Assembly (NCBI RefSeq): GCF_000699445.3 | Contig: NC_067200.1 | Location: 18,465,003 to 18,529,002 of the forward strand | DNA: 64,000 nucleotides | From: Schistosoma haematobium | Taxonomy: Eukaryota; Platyhelminthes; Trematoda; Strigeidida; Schistosomatidae | Reading direction: 5' to 3' | Part shown: positions 22,529 through 37,500 of the stretch, piece by piece | How positions within the stretch are numbered: the stretch's first letter is position 1 | Layout: each line of letters starts with the position of its first letter | Notes under the pieces: model-generated | Databases searched by the model: none | What the model was told of the DNA's origin: nothing | Seen by the model: only the letters and a program-made list of their open reading frames with translations | Program-made: the position numbers and the translations under genes

Positions 22529-25500
22529 CTGAATAAATTTAAAGAGAAAAAAGAACACAAAACATTTAAACTGTTTAATATGTATGCAGCTTTAAGTAAA
22601 GATAAGAAATTCTAATATTCTCTAAGCTCTCTCTACGTAACAATATTGTCTTAGAGTTTGATCATCGTTGTCTCCGAAGGATTGCTGACATCCAGTGGCA
22701 ACGCCATGTCAGTAATGCAGAGGTTCGGCATCGTGTGTTCGGGTACAGAGACGATAATTCAATTGCTGTCACTATTTTGAAACACCAACTTTGGTGGCTT
22801 GGACATGTTCTACGGATGTTGTCCCAGAGAATTCCACGTCGTGCATTATTTGCTGACTCTGGGACTGGTTGGAAATAGCGGAGATGTGGTCAGTATATGA
22901 CATGGTGTCGTGGCATGAAAGAAAGCTGAACAGGACTGGCTTCTGTTGGTCCTTCACGACCCCCTGGTTGGGGCTCGAGAGATGATGCGACACAGTAGCT
23001 AGAGACGTTATCAGATATGGCTGAGAATAGAAGGCAGTGGCGATCCTGCTGTAACCTTCTTTTACTTTCTTCATAAAAAGTGGTTGTGTCTCCCTTACCT
23101 GAAAGATTTCTTCTGGTTGTGCCTTTCCGTTTCCCCCATAATAATAATAATAATAATAATTATTATTACACTACCATACACTAATCTGTGACCGTTATTG
23201 TTCGTTCTTTTTTTCTTATACGAACCTAACATTTTTTCTCTTCCCATTCTCATTGTTTTGTGTGACGCATATATATATCTGGTGCTTCCTTGTGCCAATA
23301 TTTATGTGTTCAAATAAATAAATAAAATGAGAACAAAACACAATTGATTAGAGGACAGCTACAGTTAACCATAGACAATATTACAGACTTGGAACAAATG
23401 TGCATCGGTTGAAGTAGTAGTGTAGCACGACAGAACATAACAATTGTAATGATGGTGAATAAGTTTGTTAATCGTAAATAAATATAGTGAATGCTAAATA
23501 AACAATTAAGTAGTATTGTACATTGGAATTGGAAAACAAAAAATCCTGAATCAATTAGGTTACAGGTACGTTTACTAAATCACAGAACCACGAACTCTTA
23601 GAATCCGTGTACATAATACACAGCATAATGCTTATTTATTAATTTATTTGAACACATAAATATTGGTACAAGAGGGCACCAAATATATATGCGCCACACA
23701 AAACAATGAGAATGGGGGAAAAAAGAAGATTAGGAGCTTAAAATAAAAAAAGAACAATAACGATCAGATTAGTGTAAGGTAATGTAATAATAATAATAAT
23801 AGGGGAAACGGAAAGGTACAATCAGAAGAATTCTTTCAGTTAAGGAAGATACAACCATTTTTTTTAATGAAGAAAGTAAAAGAAGGTTACAGCAGGATCG
23901 CCACTGCCTTCTGTTCTGAGCCATATCTGATAACGTTTCTAGCCACTGTGTCGCACCATCTCTCGGACCCCAACCACGGAATCGTGAAAGACCAACACAA
24001 GACAGCCCTTTGCAGCATTCTTTCATACCCCGACAGCATAATGATAATGAATGTTAGAGTTGCGATTAGCTATATTTGAAACACTTCTTTATAAACGTGA
24101 GGAAAACGGTAAATAATTTTGAAACAAATATTTCTTAACCTTACCAGCATAAGCAGCCACCACTGAGTCTTCCATATGTTGTTGAGCTTGAGACATACTT
24201 TTGGCTAACTTTTCTTGTTCCTCTTGGGTGTCGGCGACAAATTCAACATCTGCACCACTGCCAACACTTTCGTCATCATCGTCGTCATCATCATCACCAT
24301 CGTCATCACCTTCATCATTCTCCTCCAAATCATCATCTTCAATGCAATCATCGTCACCATCATTGTCATCTAGGTCATCTACATCATCGGAATCTTCCTC
24401 GTCATCATTGAAACCCCCCATATTCTGTCGTTGTTTATTTACACTACTTTTACACTTTTGTTTACGGTTCAATCGTTTCTTATTCCGACCTATTGAAAAA
24501 ACATAAGAACTACACGATGTAAAAAATGAAAGCGAATTCAATTGCATGAAATTTGTTCGGAAAACTGTTTACAACCCGAAGTACCAAACCATGAATTATT
24601 ATTATCATTCAAGAAATAAAGTTTCTCTATATGGTTGAATATCAATAATAAAAATGAGCTACAAACATCTTCAGGAAATAATATTAATTAGGATTTTCTC
24701 TTAAATAGACGATATATAACTTGTATAAACACCATATATCTTACAGTTTTATATACATGTAGGTTTTCTAATGAACTCCACCTGGAGCCCCTCTGGGGCT
24801 ACTACCGGTCCCAAGCCCAGATAAAGGAGGGTTGGACATGAGGTTAGAGACTCCATCCCGTAGAAAACCAACTCACTAAAGAAACGTTCACCAGAAAAAA
24901 TAATTCAAACCATCTAAACTCTGTCCTGGGAGTTAGGTTTTCATTTAGAAATATTATGATGTCTCATGATGAAAGCCGTGTTCCTTCGGAAGTCACGAGG
25001 CCGATGCCCATTCTGACAACCAGAGCAACCATTAATTAGTGTAGGCAGAGAATGTATGACAGAATAAAATACTCTAGAGTTATTTCATTGAATGCTGGAT
25101 TGTGTAAGTAATAAACAATATGAGCATATTATTTGGTTAAGGCTACATAAAGCGAGTAAAAATGTGTAAACTAATATGAATTTGTTATACATATCCTTGT
25201 AAATTGACTGAAATATGATATACCATATAGTTTAATACAATTGAATTGACAGTAGGTATGTGCCTAGACAAATTTATGTTATGTGATCTAGAAAAAAAAC
25301 CAAGAGTATGTATTCGCCTAAATAGGAGCGTGTATATGGCGGTTTCATACTTGATTGTACTGCTGTAGTTGTTATGCAAGTGGGTAAAACCAATTTATTT
25401 TTCATGCAAAATCATACATTAAATATATTATTTGCACATCATCCATCAGTTGTCCTATACATACTTCATCATTCATCCAATTCAGTTATTTCGATAACAC

Positions 25501-28500
25501 AGCGATTTCCTTCTTGTTCTCTTCATTTCAGTGTTTTCTGTTGGCAGGCACTCCCCACTCCTGATTGGTGCAACATGCTACTTATATACATCAGCCTAGG
25601 TTTGTAATTCAGGTGGTGAAATTGAGTGGATTAGTATCCGATAGACAGACAGACGTCATAAACATGGAGCCTGATGCGGATACACGTTGAACTAACTTAC
25701 CGTACCTCATTAGCTGGAGATGAGGATAACAAGAGATAGAAATGATATAGTACTGATGATGAAAAGACTAAGCCTTGGAGCATGGTTTGGAAAGGAATGG
25801 ATTCATGGTTTTAAGGCTCTAAAATCATGAACAGGATACTAATATTTATTGCTAAACTACAAAGAAGTAATTGACAATTACCTAAAAATCCTCTATTATT
25901 CAGATTCATTGCTCTTCGATCCTCTATTAAGCGCCACTTCAAGCCAGCTTCTTCGACAGTAGGATTAGGGTAACCTGGGCGTAATTGTTTAGAATTATTT
26001 TCAAAATCTTCTAATTCTTCAGAACGTTTACGGGCCGCTGCAGCTGCCATAGCTTCATCATCATCTCTCTCGAAATCATGGTTACGTGCGCATTCTTCTC
26101 GAGTAAGAAATAGCTACAACGGAGAAGAATGTACAAGTAGGATAGATATTTGACGAAGAAATAACAATAATGACGATGCAACTCATCATCAAAAATATAT
26201 GGGCATTTATAAACAGCTGTCTACGAAAGATACTTCAAATCGGTTGTCCGGACACCATAAATAACAATCTAATGTGGTGGAGAATAAATCAGCTCCCAGT
26301 TGAAGAGGGAATAAAGAAAAGATGGTGGAGGTAAAAATATCACATTTTACGGAAATTGCGAAAACGTATAGCAAGGTAGGCTCATACTTGGAATCCTGAA
26401 GGCAAAAGGAAAAGAGGTAGACCGACGAACACATTGCGCGGAGAATTGGAGGTACACATCAAAATAATAAATAGTAATCGGGAACAATTTGAAAGCAGAG
26501 CCCAGAACAGAGTAAGGTGGAGAATCTTGATCGGGAACCCATGCTTCACGAGGAGTAACAGGCGTAAGTAACTCATTTACCGAGCGAAATTTATATGGTC
26601 AGCTTTGAGTCACAGTAATTGCATGGAATTAGTAATACTAACCATTTGTCCAAACCGACATACATGGAGAGGGATTTCAAACCTGTGACCTACCAGTCGA
26701 ATTATTTAACCACAAAGCCAACCAGTATGGGATGAAAGGAACACGACACGAAAGGGAAAAATATAGTCACATCAGAACTGACTCTAACATACAGTTACAT
26801 TCATATGCACACATGAAAACAGGAAGCAACCTAAGTAATTTGTGCGTCAATAATCGTAGTAATGTACACTACACAACTGATTAAATCAGTAAGTAAATAT
26901 TGATATTAACAGGACAGGCTTAGGAATAGAAATAGTGGTAAGAATGTTCCTAAATGCCGTGATACGGTCCAGAGTGGGGACATGACCACACGTATACAGC
27001 CACTATCAGGGAAGTCCTACTCACTGCCTTCTGATGAAGACGGGGTATTGTTCACAAAATTGAGACGACAAAAAGCGAATGTCCGGTGCCTTACCCGAAT
27101 TGGTGGATATGGAGGACCCATCTAGGGTAGTTGGAAAACCCTCATTACAAACCAATGGTTCACATGGACTCCAGGATCCAGAGGAAGTGAATGGTGTATG
27201 AACCTATTGTTGGTCACCGGCTACCATATGACTGAAACTCCTGACAGTACTCCATTGCCTTGTGGATCAAACCTTTAGGTCAAAGGCTCCAGGCGTAGCC
27301 CCCTAAGAAAACCACCTGGATAGTATTCCAACCCTTACACAAATTGTGGCTCATATCTATTTGGTGCCTCCTTGTACCAATGTTTATGTGTTTAAATAAA
27401 TAAACAAAATGAAATAAAAATAAGAATAATCAAGACAGAATGATAACGTAAAATAAACAAAAAAATAACCCGTCTAAATAATAGTCATTAATAATGAAGT
27501 AAAACTAAGGGACAAATTGTATGATATAATCAAAGTAGTGAAGTGGAAATTTGAAAGAGATGAAGGGAAAATAAAAGAAACAGAACATGAAGTAAAAGAA
27601 AATTTAGCGAAAACCATTTACTAATAGTGACTAGCTTCACGAGGGAATTCTCGGAGTTCTAGTAAGAAACCGTGACCAGTAGGGCTAATCCGTATCGGAT
27701 AGAGACAAGTATCCACCTCAATACAATGGAAGATGGTCGCGCAATTTTGTGGATTGGTTGATGTTAGACACTAACACCATTGGACACCGGCTCAGTGTTC
27801 CAGTAGGTTAAGCGTTCGCGCGCAAGACTGAAGGCCCTGGGTTCGAATCTCGCGGAGGGCGGGATCGTGGATGCGCACTGTTGAGGAGCCCCAGAATAGG
27901 ACGAAACGACCGTCCAGTGCTTCCAGGTTTTCAACGGTGGTCTAGCATCAATCGGTTGATGATCTCAATCAAATACTAATAAATGATTGTGACATGATAA
28001 ATTTATTCTGAATACAAGAACTATGAATTATAAATCGGATTTCCGTAGTGTACATAATGCATAGGAGATAAATTTCAAATCTATTGGGAAATTAAGAAGA
28101 AGTACATAAGTGACTTTGAATACGTTAATTTTATATCTACAACATTGCCGACTATGAAAACACGGAGTTGTGTGTTGATTCTAGTTTGCCCTTTTCAAAC
28201 TATGATAAGAGGTTAATTTGTTATCTTTCAATCGGTCCGGTATGGTTAAATCCACAGGATGAATTGTCTAGAGTACATAATGTACGATTAAATCTGTGCA
28301 ATAAACAATGTCATGAGAGTTTTTAAAATTATGAATGATTATAGAGACTCAATGGTCACCTATCTAGATAAATTATAATGAAAAAAACATGATATGACAG
28401 TTAAGCAGGTACAATGTCACTTAACAACAGTATTGTTTTGGTTGAATTTCTCTTTCGATGTACCCATGTGCCTAGTGATCAATAAATGTAAATAAGTCAG

Positions 28501-31500
28501 TGTCAAAAATAGGATCGATCTAAGCCTTCAACAAAAAGACTTATTACTCACTTGTATGAGTTCGTCAAGCGCAGAAGTGGTTACAACTTGTCGTGAAGTA
28601 TTTGTATTTGCATTTACGTCATCATCATCATCTTCCTCTTCATCATCGTATGTATCGATATATTTGACATCTTTCAAATTTGTTGGAGAGCCTTGTTTAA
28701 GACATGATTTTGTAATATCCAGATATACAATTCGGGTACGATTTTCAGGGCAATGTTCACACATATTTACCAAAAGACAGAGCACTAAGACAATCACATC
28801 AAATCTTTTTGTTCCAGGCAAACGATCAGGCAACTTGAGTAGGCAATCAAAAATAGTTTCTAGAAAACCTGAACAAGCACCAAGACGTTCACTGGCGAAT
28901 TCTATGAAAATAAAAAAAAGAAGGATAAGTCAGGAAAATATCAGACAACTTTACACAACTAGAATGTATTTTAAATCAGTTAATTCCACGAAGGTTTAGA
29001 ATGCGCATTAGACTATATAAAATAGGCCTTTAAAAAAAAACTAAAAATCTTAACTACATAAGAAGGGAATGCATGGTAAAAATGGAATTAAACAATTACA
29101 TAGATTTTAATCAGCTGACCCGAAAATGGGTGTCAGTCAGCAACAACGTAGGACTTCGTACGTACGTACGTACATCAATTCGAGTTGCCATACCATATTA
29201 GCACAGAGATACAATTATCGATTCAAATCCCATAGTGGTAGAGGTAGTAAAAGTATCAGCGATAATCGGAAAGATTAGAGTTTGATGATGTTATTCAAGG
29301 AGTATAATCCAGTGAAATAAATTTGGAAAGAGAAAAAAAGAGACAAGGAGAATTCAGAAGGTTAGAATTTGAGAGGACATTAAGAGTAGATGCACCCGCA
29401 CCATTGCAAACGATTTTGAGCCGTGTCATTCAAGGTTTCTAACTATCGGTTGCAATCGTCTCACGGATCCCAACCAGGTAGTCTACACCTACCAAAATGG
29501 CTCAGTCCACTTGTCAATGACGTCATAAGTTTGTGCAAGAAGTTACTGATACCGAAAAGAGGAGTATGAAGGTATACCCTCAATGGTACATCATAGTTAA
29601 TAAAAGCTCAAAAATGCTTAATATTTTACAATTAGTCATGGTGAAAATAATGAGGATATATATTAGAAAGTTATGTATAACAGTTATTTTAAAAGATTTA
29701 TTTCCGTGAAATTTTCAAATATATATCTGATATACAGTCTAATCAGTCATAATCAACACAGAGTTTGACACACATGTGCATTGGATCAAGATGAAATTGA
29801 CAAGATGAGTAATGAAGGAGTTGAAATGTAGCAGGAAATATAATGAGATAGATCAAGCACAATGAGAATATGGTTTGGAAATATAAAATGTAAAGGTATA
29901 TTATGAAAGAAATCTGGAACTCAAAATTGAAAGAAAGATAAAAATTGGATGAACCTTCTCTCTGAAGACGGACTCAGAATCATATCTTTAAATATTTCCA
30001 ACGACTGATCGGACGGACTACAACCAAGTAGGTCTACATCTACCAACATGGCTCTCATATACAAATAAAACTTCATATATATTTACTGATCAGTATGGTA
30101 TTGGACAAGATTGAAGACTAAATGAAATTCACTGTATATTCTACACTATCGATTTAATGTGGTATGGCAACTTGAATTAATTTACGTACGTACGAAGTTC
30201 TACGTTGTTGTTGCTGACTGACTGACTAACTACTCTATCAATAAAATATGCTCACATTCAATAATTAATAAGAGAAAAGTAATCACAAACAATTTGAATC
30301 GACAATAGGAAAATTTAACTTACCATTATGTGAAACATTTACTAGAAATCGAAATATACCTAAAATGCAATCGGTTAAAATAGTTTGACTATCATATGCA
30401 GAATTATTTGAATTCGACAAAACACTGATACTATTTACAGTAGATTTTTCCATAGAAACATTATTATTATTAGTAGTAGAATTAGAGTTTGCTTGTTGAG
30501 TTGATGATTTAGGTAAATGAGATACACAAACTCGTAAACAGGTCAATAAACGTTTCACAAGAATTCCATCACGATAATGTACCAAATATGTTTGATTATC
30601 TGAATTCATGTAAGTCATCTAAACACAAAAAGAAATAAATTGAAGGGGGAAAAACATGATAATCAGTAGAACTAAATATATATATATACTCAAATTACAT
30701 TGTACACATATAAAACTATGTGAATAGTTTGTACTTATTGTTTGAGCAACAATCTACCATATTAGGCATGTGATAATGATATCGCTTGTGTAACTACTAG
30801 TAACATAGACTGATAAAATCATCTATATCAGTCAGTTAGCTACAACCTAGGACCAGGGACATATATGCATCGATCCAAGTTGCCATACCTCATTAACACA
30901 ACAAGATGAACACCGGATTGCACCTTAGAACTCAACAAACAATTGTGAAAATGTATTGGTTGGTAGAGTTTGTTAAATGAATTTCTTAAAGAAGATCAAT
31001 TTTACAAGTGACATCAAAACTTTTACATTAAGGTAGTGTACACTAGATTTTTGTGAATAAATCACATACAAACAGCTTATTATTATATAATGATCTTTTA
31101 TAATCTCTATAAATCAAATAAAATACAGATACATTTACAATTAATCTATTAGGATATCAGAGAAACGAATAATAAAGCTTTATGATAACTTTCAGCACTT
31201 AAATACCAGTGCAATTTCGACTGTTATAGAGTTTTAAAACCAAAATAAATTTTGAAACTTTCTTTCAATAATCAATTGAACACAACGTAGAAATTAGAAC
31301 ATCTGTGCATCAGTTCAAGTTGACATACAGAGAGAGATAAAATTGCTAGGTTGGATACCATAGTAGTACAAGCAGTAACAGTATTGGTGGTAATAGAAAA
31401 GATTAGACATAGAAGATACAATTTAAGAAAATATAAATTAATGAAATAGCGAAGGAAAAACCCATGAGGAATCCAGAAATTTTAGGACTTAAGGGAAGAC

Positions 31501-34500
31501 AAAGAATGAATACACCTAAGCTATGTCATTCTAAGTCTTTAATCATTGGTTATGGTGATCAAGAGTACCTGAAACAGGTATTCTGCACCTAATAACATGA
31601 CTTAGTCCAAATGTCAATGACTTCATGAACTGATGCCATGTTTTAGTTTGGCGGCCCCTAGCTTTCTTACAGCTTACTGCTACACCAGACAACATCACTC
31701 ATCAAGGTAGACAGTGGTTGGATATACGTAATACATGTTCCAACCGACTCAGTCTGTCAGGACTCACTAACTTACAAATGAGGTTATTTATATTCAATTG
31801 TAAAATTTTTTTAGTCCGAACTGGACAAAGTACAGAAATCCGATAATTCTACAACACACTTATTCAGGTTCGCTCACCAAGAACTGAAACACATTTAATG
31901 CGAGAGGTTTCAAGAACAGTACACGTTAGCTCAAACAGAAAAACATGTATTTGAATACGAAGTAGGAGTTCACTGATTGGAACTTTAGTTGTTAAACTAC
32001 TGAGACACAATTTAATGTCAAATGCCCTAGTATGACTGCGGGTGGGGAAAGTCCGCCCTCCCTCTCCAAATGCTCTCACATGATCAAGCGTATACACCCA
32101 CTACCAGGGAAGTCCTACTCCGTCTTCTCGTGGCGTTACTGTTGTTTACGAAAGTGAAAGGACGAAAAGCGAATGTTCAGTGCCTTACCCAAATTGGTGG
32201 ATACGGAAGATCTATCTAGGGGAGTTCAAAAACACTCATTCCAAACCAATGGTTCACATGGACTCCAGGATCCTAAGAAAACAAATGGCATATGAACAAA
32301 CCGTTGGTCACCGGCTACCATGGGACTTCATCTACTGACGTTGCTCCACTGCCTTGTGGATCAGACCTTTGGGTCTAAAGCTCCGGGTGTCCCTCCCTAA
32401 GAAACCACCTGCTTCGGTTTGGGCATCCCAGCAGTATCACAGCCCTAACACAAATCAAATGATTTATGTGACGTATATGTATTCAGTGCCTAATTGTACC
32501 AATATTTATGTGTTCAAATAAATAAGTTTTGTAATAGACGGGCAATTTTACTCTATATTGCAGGATATTAAAATAGATTTATTGACAATTTATACAAATG
32601 ATGTTAGAAATACTTTAATGAAAATGAAAAAAATGTTCACAATCCTCACATCTACACGAAATCAAACAGATAAAAACTTACATTTTCTAATAATCGTGTA
32701 TAATGGCAAACTCGTTTAAGTCTATCCAAAGCGAAGTTATCAATTCCTGTTAAGTTAGTCCTAGAACGCCAAACAGTTGTTGGTTTACGAGATGTGTTGT
32801 TTGGGTCTAAATCTGCCAAATAATCAACGGCGTCTGAAGCTGCATCAGCAACTTTATCTAATCCACCACCATTACGAAGTTCTACTTTGAACCAATCTCC
32901 TGCTTTTCGAGTGCCAAAGTTTAAAATAGATTCAATAACTAAATCTGAGGTCTGAAAATTTTATTATTAAAAAAATGTAGATAGTAGGAACGAGATCGTA
33001 AAAATTGTAACTGATATTGATATTTTAAAAATTACTCTTTGAATAGCGAAGCCTTAAAGTATGAAAATGGCTTGTTTTTAGCAAGCGATAGTGACCATGT
33101 AATAAATGAAACTCAAGTTAGCCATAAATTATTGACTAGTGATTGGGTCTGTCATTTCACATATTTAACTGTATATATAACTCAGTAGTTGGTTACCTAA
33201 CTTGATTATAACTTCATACACATAAAGAATCACATAACCAATTACGCTTAAGCGAAGCATACAATTATATGGAGCTTCTACTGTACATAACTAAACTCTA
33301 TTTGTTAAACTTATTACCTTTACCAGACGATAAATGATTAAACTAGCAAGTCAATTTTACCAGTTCTGAACTGTACATATGTCAAAATAGAAACAAATTT
33401 ATTAAATACTTACTGTCAACTGACGGGTGATCTGTAAATGTCGAGTGTTTAAACTTGAATTTGTAGGTGTTTTAGATCCAGGTGGAAGGATTGAACGCTT
33501 TCCACTAGAGAATAGTGATTGATTGGAAGAAGCGATCGTGTTTGAATTGTTGCCTACAACAACATCTGGGCAAGTTGAAGATATTGGTGTTAAACTCTTG
33601 GAATTATTTTGATGTAAACCGTCGAGTAGTTGACGAACACGCATACGTACACGTTCAGCTTCTTTATTTTTACTGATTTCACAATGACCACCACCGGTAC
33701 TGCCATTTGTATTGGCTGAAAAAAAACACATCCAACATCAGAATACTTTCAAGTCTTTAAACTTGTGAACACTCTATAAACGTGAACTCAAAACGAAAAG
33801 AAACGATTGAGATTCTAGGTCGGTTTATTCGTAAGATTCTACAGTTCATTCCTAGTTTACATACAAAAACTTATTGTAAGAGGACAAGAAAAATACTACA
33901 ATACTTAAATAATTATTAATCAGTTACGAAATCAAATTTAATAATATCCAATCATTTAGTGAGACCAAAAGCCTAATCCACAAACTCTAACTATGTAACT
34001 ACAATTCATGAGTGTGGATTTTTATTCATGGTGGAATGATAGTTTAATAACAAAGCAATTGGCTATCATTAGTGTTAGGTTGTTTAAAACTTAATTAAAC
34101 TCCTAATGGGTTAAGGAAACGGATAGTATTACTGGTTATTATTATCTAAACATATAAACATTGGTACAAGGTGGCACCTAATACATAATCGATTTGTATG
34201 AGGGCTGGAATACTATCCGAGTTCCCAAACCGCAGCAGGTTCAACGTTAAGAGATACAGTCTCACGGTCGCCGGTGACCCACAATTGGTTCATAGGCCAT
34301 TTGTTTTCTTAGGATCCTGGAGTTCATGTGAACCATTGGTTTGGAATGAGGGTTTTTTAACCCGCCTAGATAGATTCTCCATTTCGAAAAAAAACGGTTA
34401 AGGCGCTGGATAATTGCTTTTCGTCGTCTCAGTTTTGTGAACACCGCGTCGTCGCAAGAAGGCCTTGAGTAGGACTCCTCTGGTAGTGGGTGTATACGTG

Positions 34501-37500
34501 TGGCCATGTGAAAGTATTTCGAGAGCTGACTCTCCCGATTCTCAACCGTACCATGGCATTTGGGGACTATTTCACACACTGAATAAACATCTGAGTATGT
34601 AAGTAAGGACTTTGTTACCATAGTTTAAGTACAAGTTAGCTTTAAACATTATGCAATAACATCAATTATAATAATTTAAAATTTTTTACCAATACGTGCA
34701 ACAACTTACTATCGGGTGCAGAGAATAATTTCAATATAATAGCCAGGGAGTCAACATCTAATATATTCGGGTCACGATCTCGTGATAAAACAAACAACAA
34801 TCCAGCAGAGGTAAGTGCCAGTGCCTGAAATGACAAGAAGTTGCATTGAAAGTCAAATAAATTATCAGTAAATTATGATTGCATTTTTATATTCAAGAAA
34901 CAATTGAATTTTATATTGGGTATTTTTTGTATGGTTCCTGATGTAATTTATTTATTATATATTTTAACATATAGATATTGGTACAAGGAGGCATCAAATA
35001 CATATACGCCACACAAATCTCATTTGATATGTGTGGGGGATGTGATACTGACCGGGTGCCCAAACCGAACCAGGTGGTTTTCTTAGAGGGGACACACCCG
35101 GAGCCTTAGACCTGAAGGTCTGATCCACAAGGTAGCGGAGCAACGTGAAGAGATGCAGCCCCATGGTAGCCGGTGACCAACAATAGGTTCATACTCCATT
35201 TGTTCCCTAAGGATCCTGGAGCCTATGTGCACCATTGGTTTAGAATCAGGGTTTTCCAACTCCCCTGGGTGGACTCACTGTGTCCACCGACCTGGTTAAA
35301 GCGCCGGACATTTGCTTTTCGTCCCCTCATTTTCGTAAACACCCCCGCCACGAGAAGGCAATGAGTAGGACTTCCCTGGCATAGGCCATATACGCGTAGC
35401 TATGTGAGAACATTTGGAGAGGGAGAACGGACTCTCCCCACTCTCGCGGCCGTACCAGGGCATTTGGGAGCTCCTGGTGTAAATGAATGTATAATTAAGT
35501 CATAATAGAAGACATAAAGAGGTCTTGAAACAAGTACTATTTACTTGGAATAAAATTTACAGTAATGATAGGAGTAGTATGCGTTATGACGAAACGTCTA
35601 TTGCAAACGTTGAGACGAATTTTTGAATTATTATTATTATTTATGATTTTCTTGTATAATCATTGAGCAACTGTTTACAACCTTTTTGGTTTGTTCATGT
35701 ATGTTGTGGTGATGTCTGATATGTCCGTATATAAACCACATCTGTTTGCAGTGTAAATATAGTAGAGGCTAGTTGTTATTTCGGGACTCAAGGCAAGGGA
35801 TGGTGAAGAGCTGGATAATAGTGGCCAACAGGGACTTAGCTGTCGGTTCAAAATCAATAGTGCTGGTCGGGCATTTAAATGACAAAGTCAGGGATATCAA
35901 GATGCACAGTAAATAATAGACGCAAAATAGAAAAAATTAGAATCTGCATTCTGATTAGTGACCTGACACGTTATATTGGTCAGAGGATACTCAAGATATA
36001 ACAGTATGGGGTATAAAACATCATGATATTGAAATCAATTACCATCCTCAGACTTTCGTTTTAGGTAGTTATGAAATAACGAAGTTAAGAGAAACAAAAT
36101 ATATAACAATACATTGGTGATTTTTTAATTCTGGCGAACCCGATAACCAGAATAGAAATACCAGAACCAAATTAACAAGTTATTTTTAAATGTAAGTAAT
36201 TTTGTAATTATTCTCATGTGAGAGTGATAGCACCTAGAATGAAGTAACATTTTAGCGATGGAAAAAGTTGATTATATCACATTAAATCAAGTCGTAGTTA
36301 ATGATGATTAGAAGTTCCTGAAAGTATAATTGTGCAGTATAGATTATTCTTCTAGATTAGTGAATACAGTATTTAATCACTTTTAAACAATCAATATTAT
36401 CGAATTTTATTGGATTATGTCTCTCTTAGATTAAATCAATTGCCCCCAAACGCCCTGGTACGGCCAAGGGAGGGGGAAGTCAGCTCTTCCTCCCCAAATG
36501 CTCTCACATGGTCATGCATAAACGGCCACTATCAGGGAAGTCCTACTCACTGCCTTCTTGCGACGACGAAAAGCGAATATCCAGAGCCCTAACCGGATTG
36601 GTGGATACGGAAGATCCATCTAGGGGAGTTGAAAAACCCTCATTCCAAACCAATGATTCACATGGACTCCAGGATTCCAAGAAAACAAGTGGGATATGAA
36701 CAAATTGTGGGCCACGTTGCTCCACTATCTTGTGAATTAGACCTGTAGGTCAAAGTCTCGTGGAGTGGCCCCCTAAGAAAACCACCTGCTTCGGTTTGGG
36801 CACCCGGGCAGTATCATAGCACACATACAAATCAAGTGACTTGTGTGGCACATATGTATTCAGTGCCCTTTTGTACCAATATTGATGTGTTCAAATAAAT
36901 AAATAAACTGAAATGTTAACAATCTGTTTTAGTGGTTTAACAATCTTTATTTAATTAGATGTTAATTTCATTTTAGGTTGACAAATGGTTACAGTAAAAT
37001 TGTTAACACGAGACGGACAATAAATAATGACCCTATCTGAAACTGGGAACATAGTTCTTCGTGATTTAGGTTATACAGCACGATTAACAGTTGGAAGGCA
37101 TATTTAATAAATGAGTTTTATGATAACGATAAATAAAATAAATGATCGGTGAAGCCTATGTTTACAATTTCTTCTCTAAAAGTATATAAAATGAAATACC
37201 GATATATAAACGTGGCTGAACTTGAAGGGACGAAAATGAGTCGTATAGGTATTTAAACTAAAAAGTTTACAATCTATTCATTTTATTTTAACGGTGCTTA
37301 GTTGATTGATTGTAAGAGACATTGGGCATACACTTGTATTTCAAAACAAATATACCATAATCAAAATAGAACTTTTAAGAATATATATTTTTTAAACATA
37401 AAACTATACTTACATAGTCTGTGTAAGCATCATGGAGTTTTGCACAAATTCGCTTCAACAAACCATGAGCATTGAGAGTATAACGGAAGGATGCAGTCAA

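Noticed and set aside
24201..24506. Ser-rich plus-strand frame of 101 residues
   Set aside because: It is the antisense shadow of the Asp/Glu-rich WAPL exon l (GAT/GAC codons read in reverse). A similar Ser-rich shadow at 28556-28999 opposes exon j.
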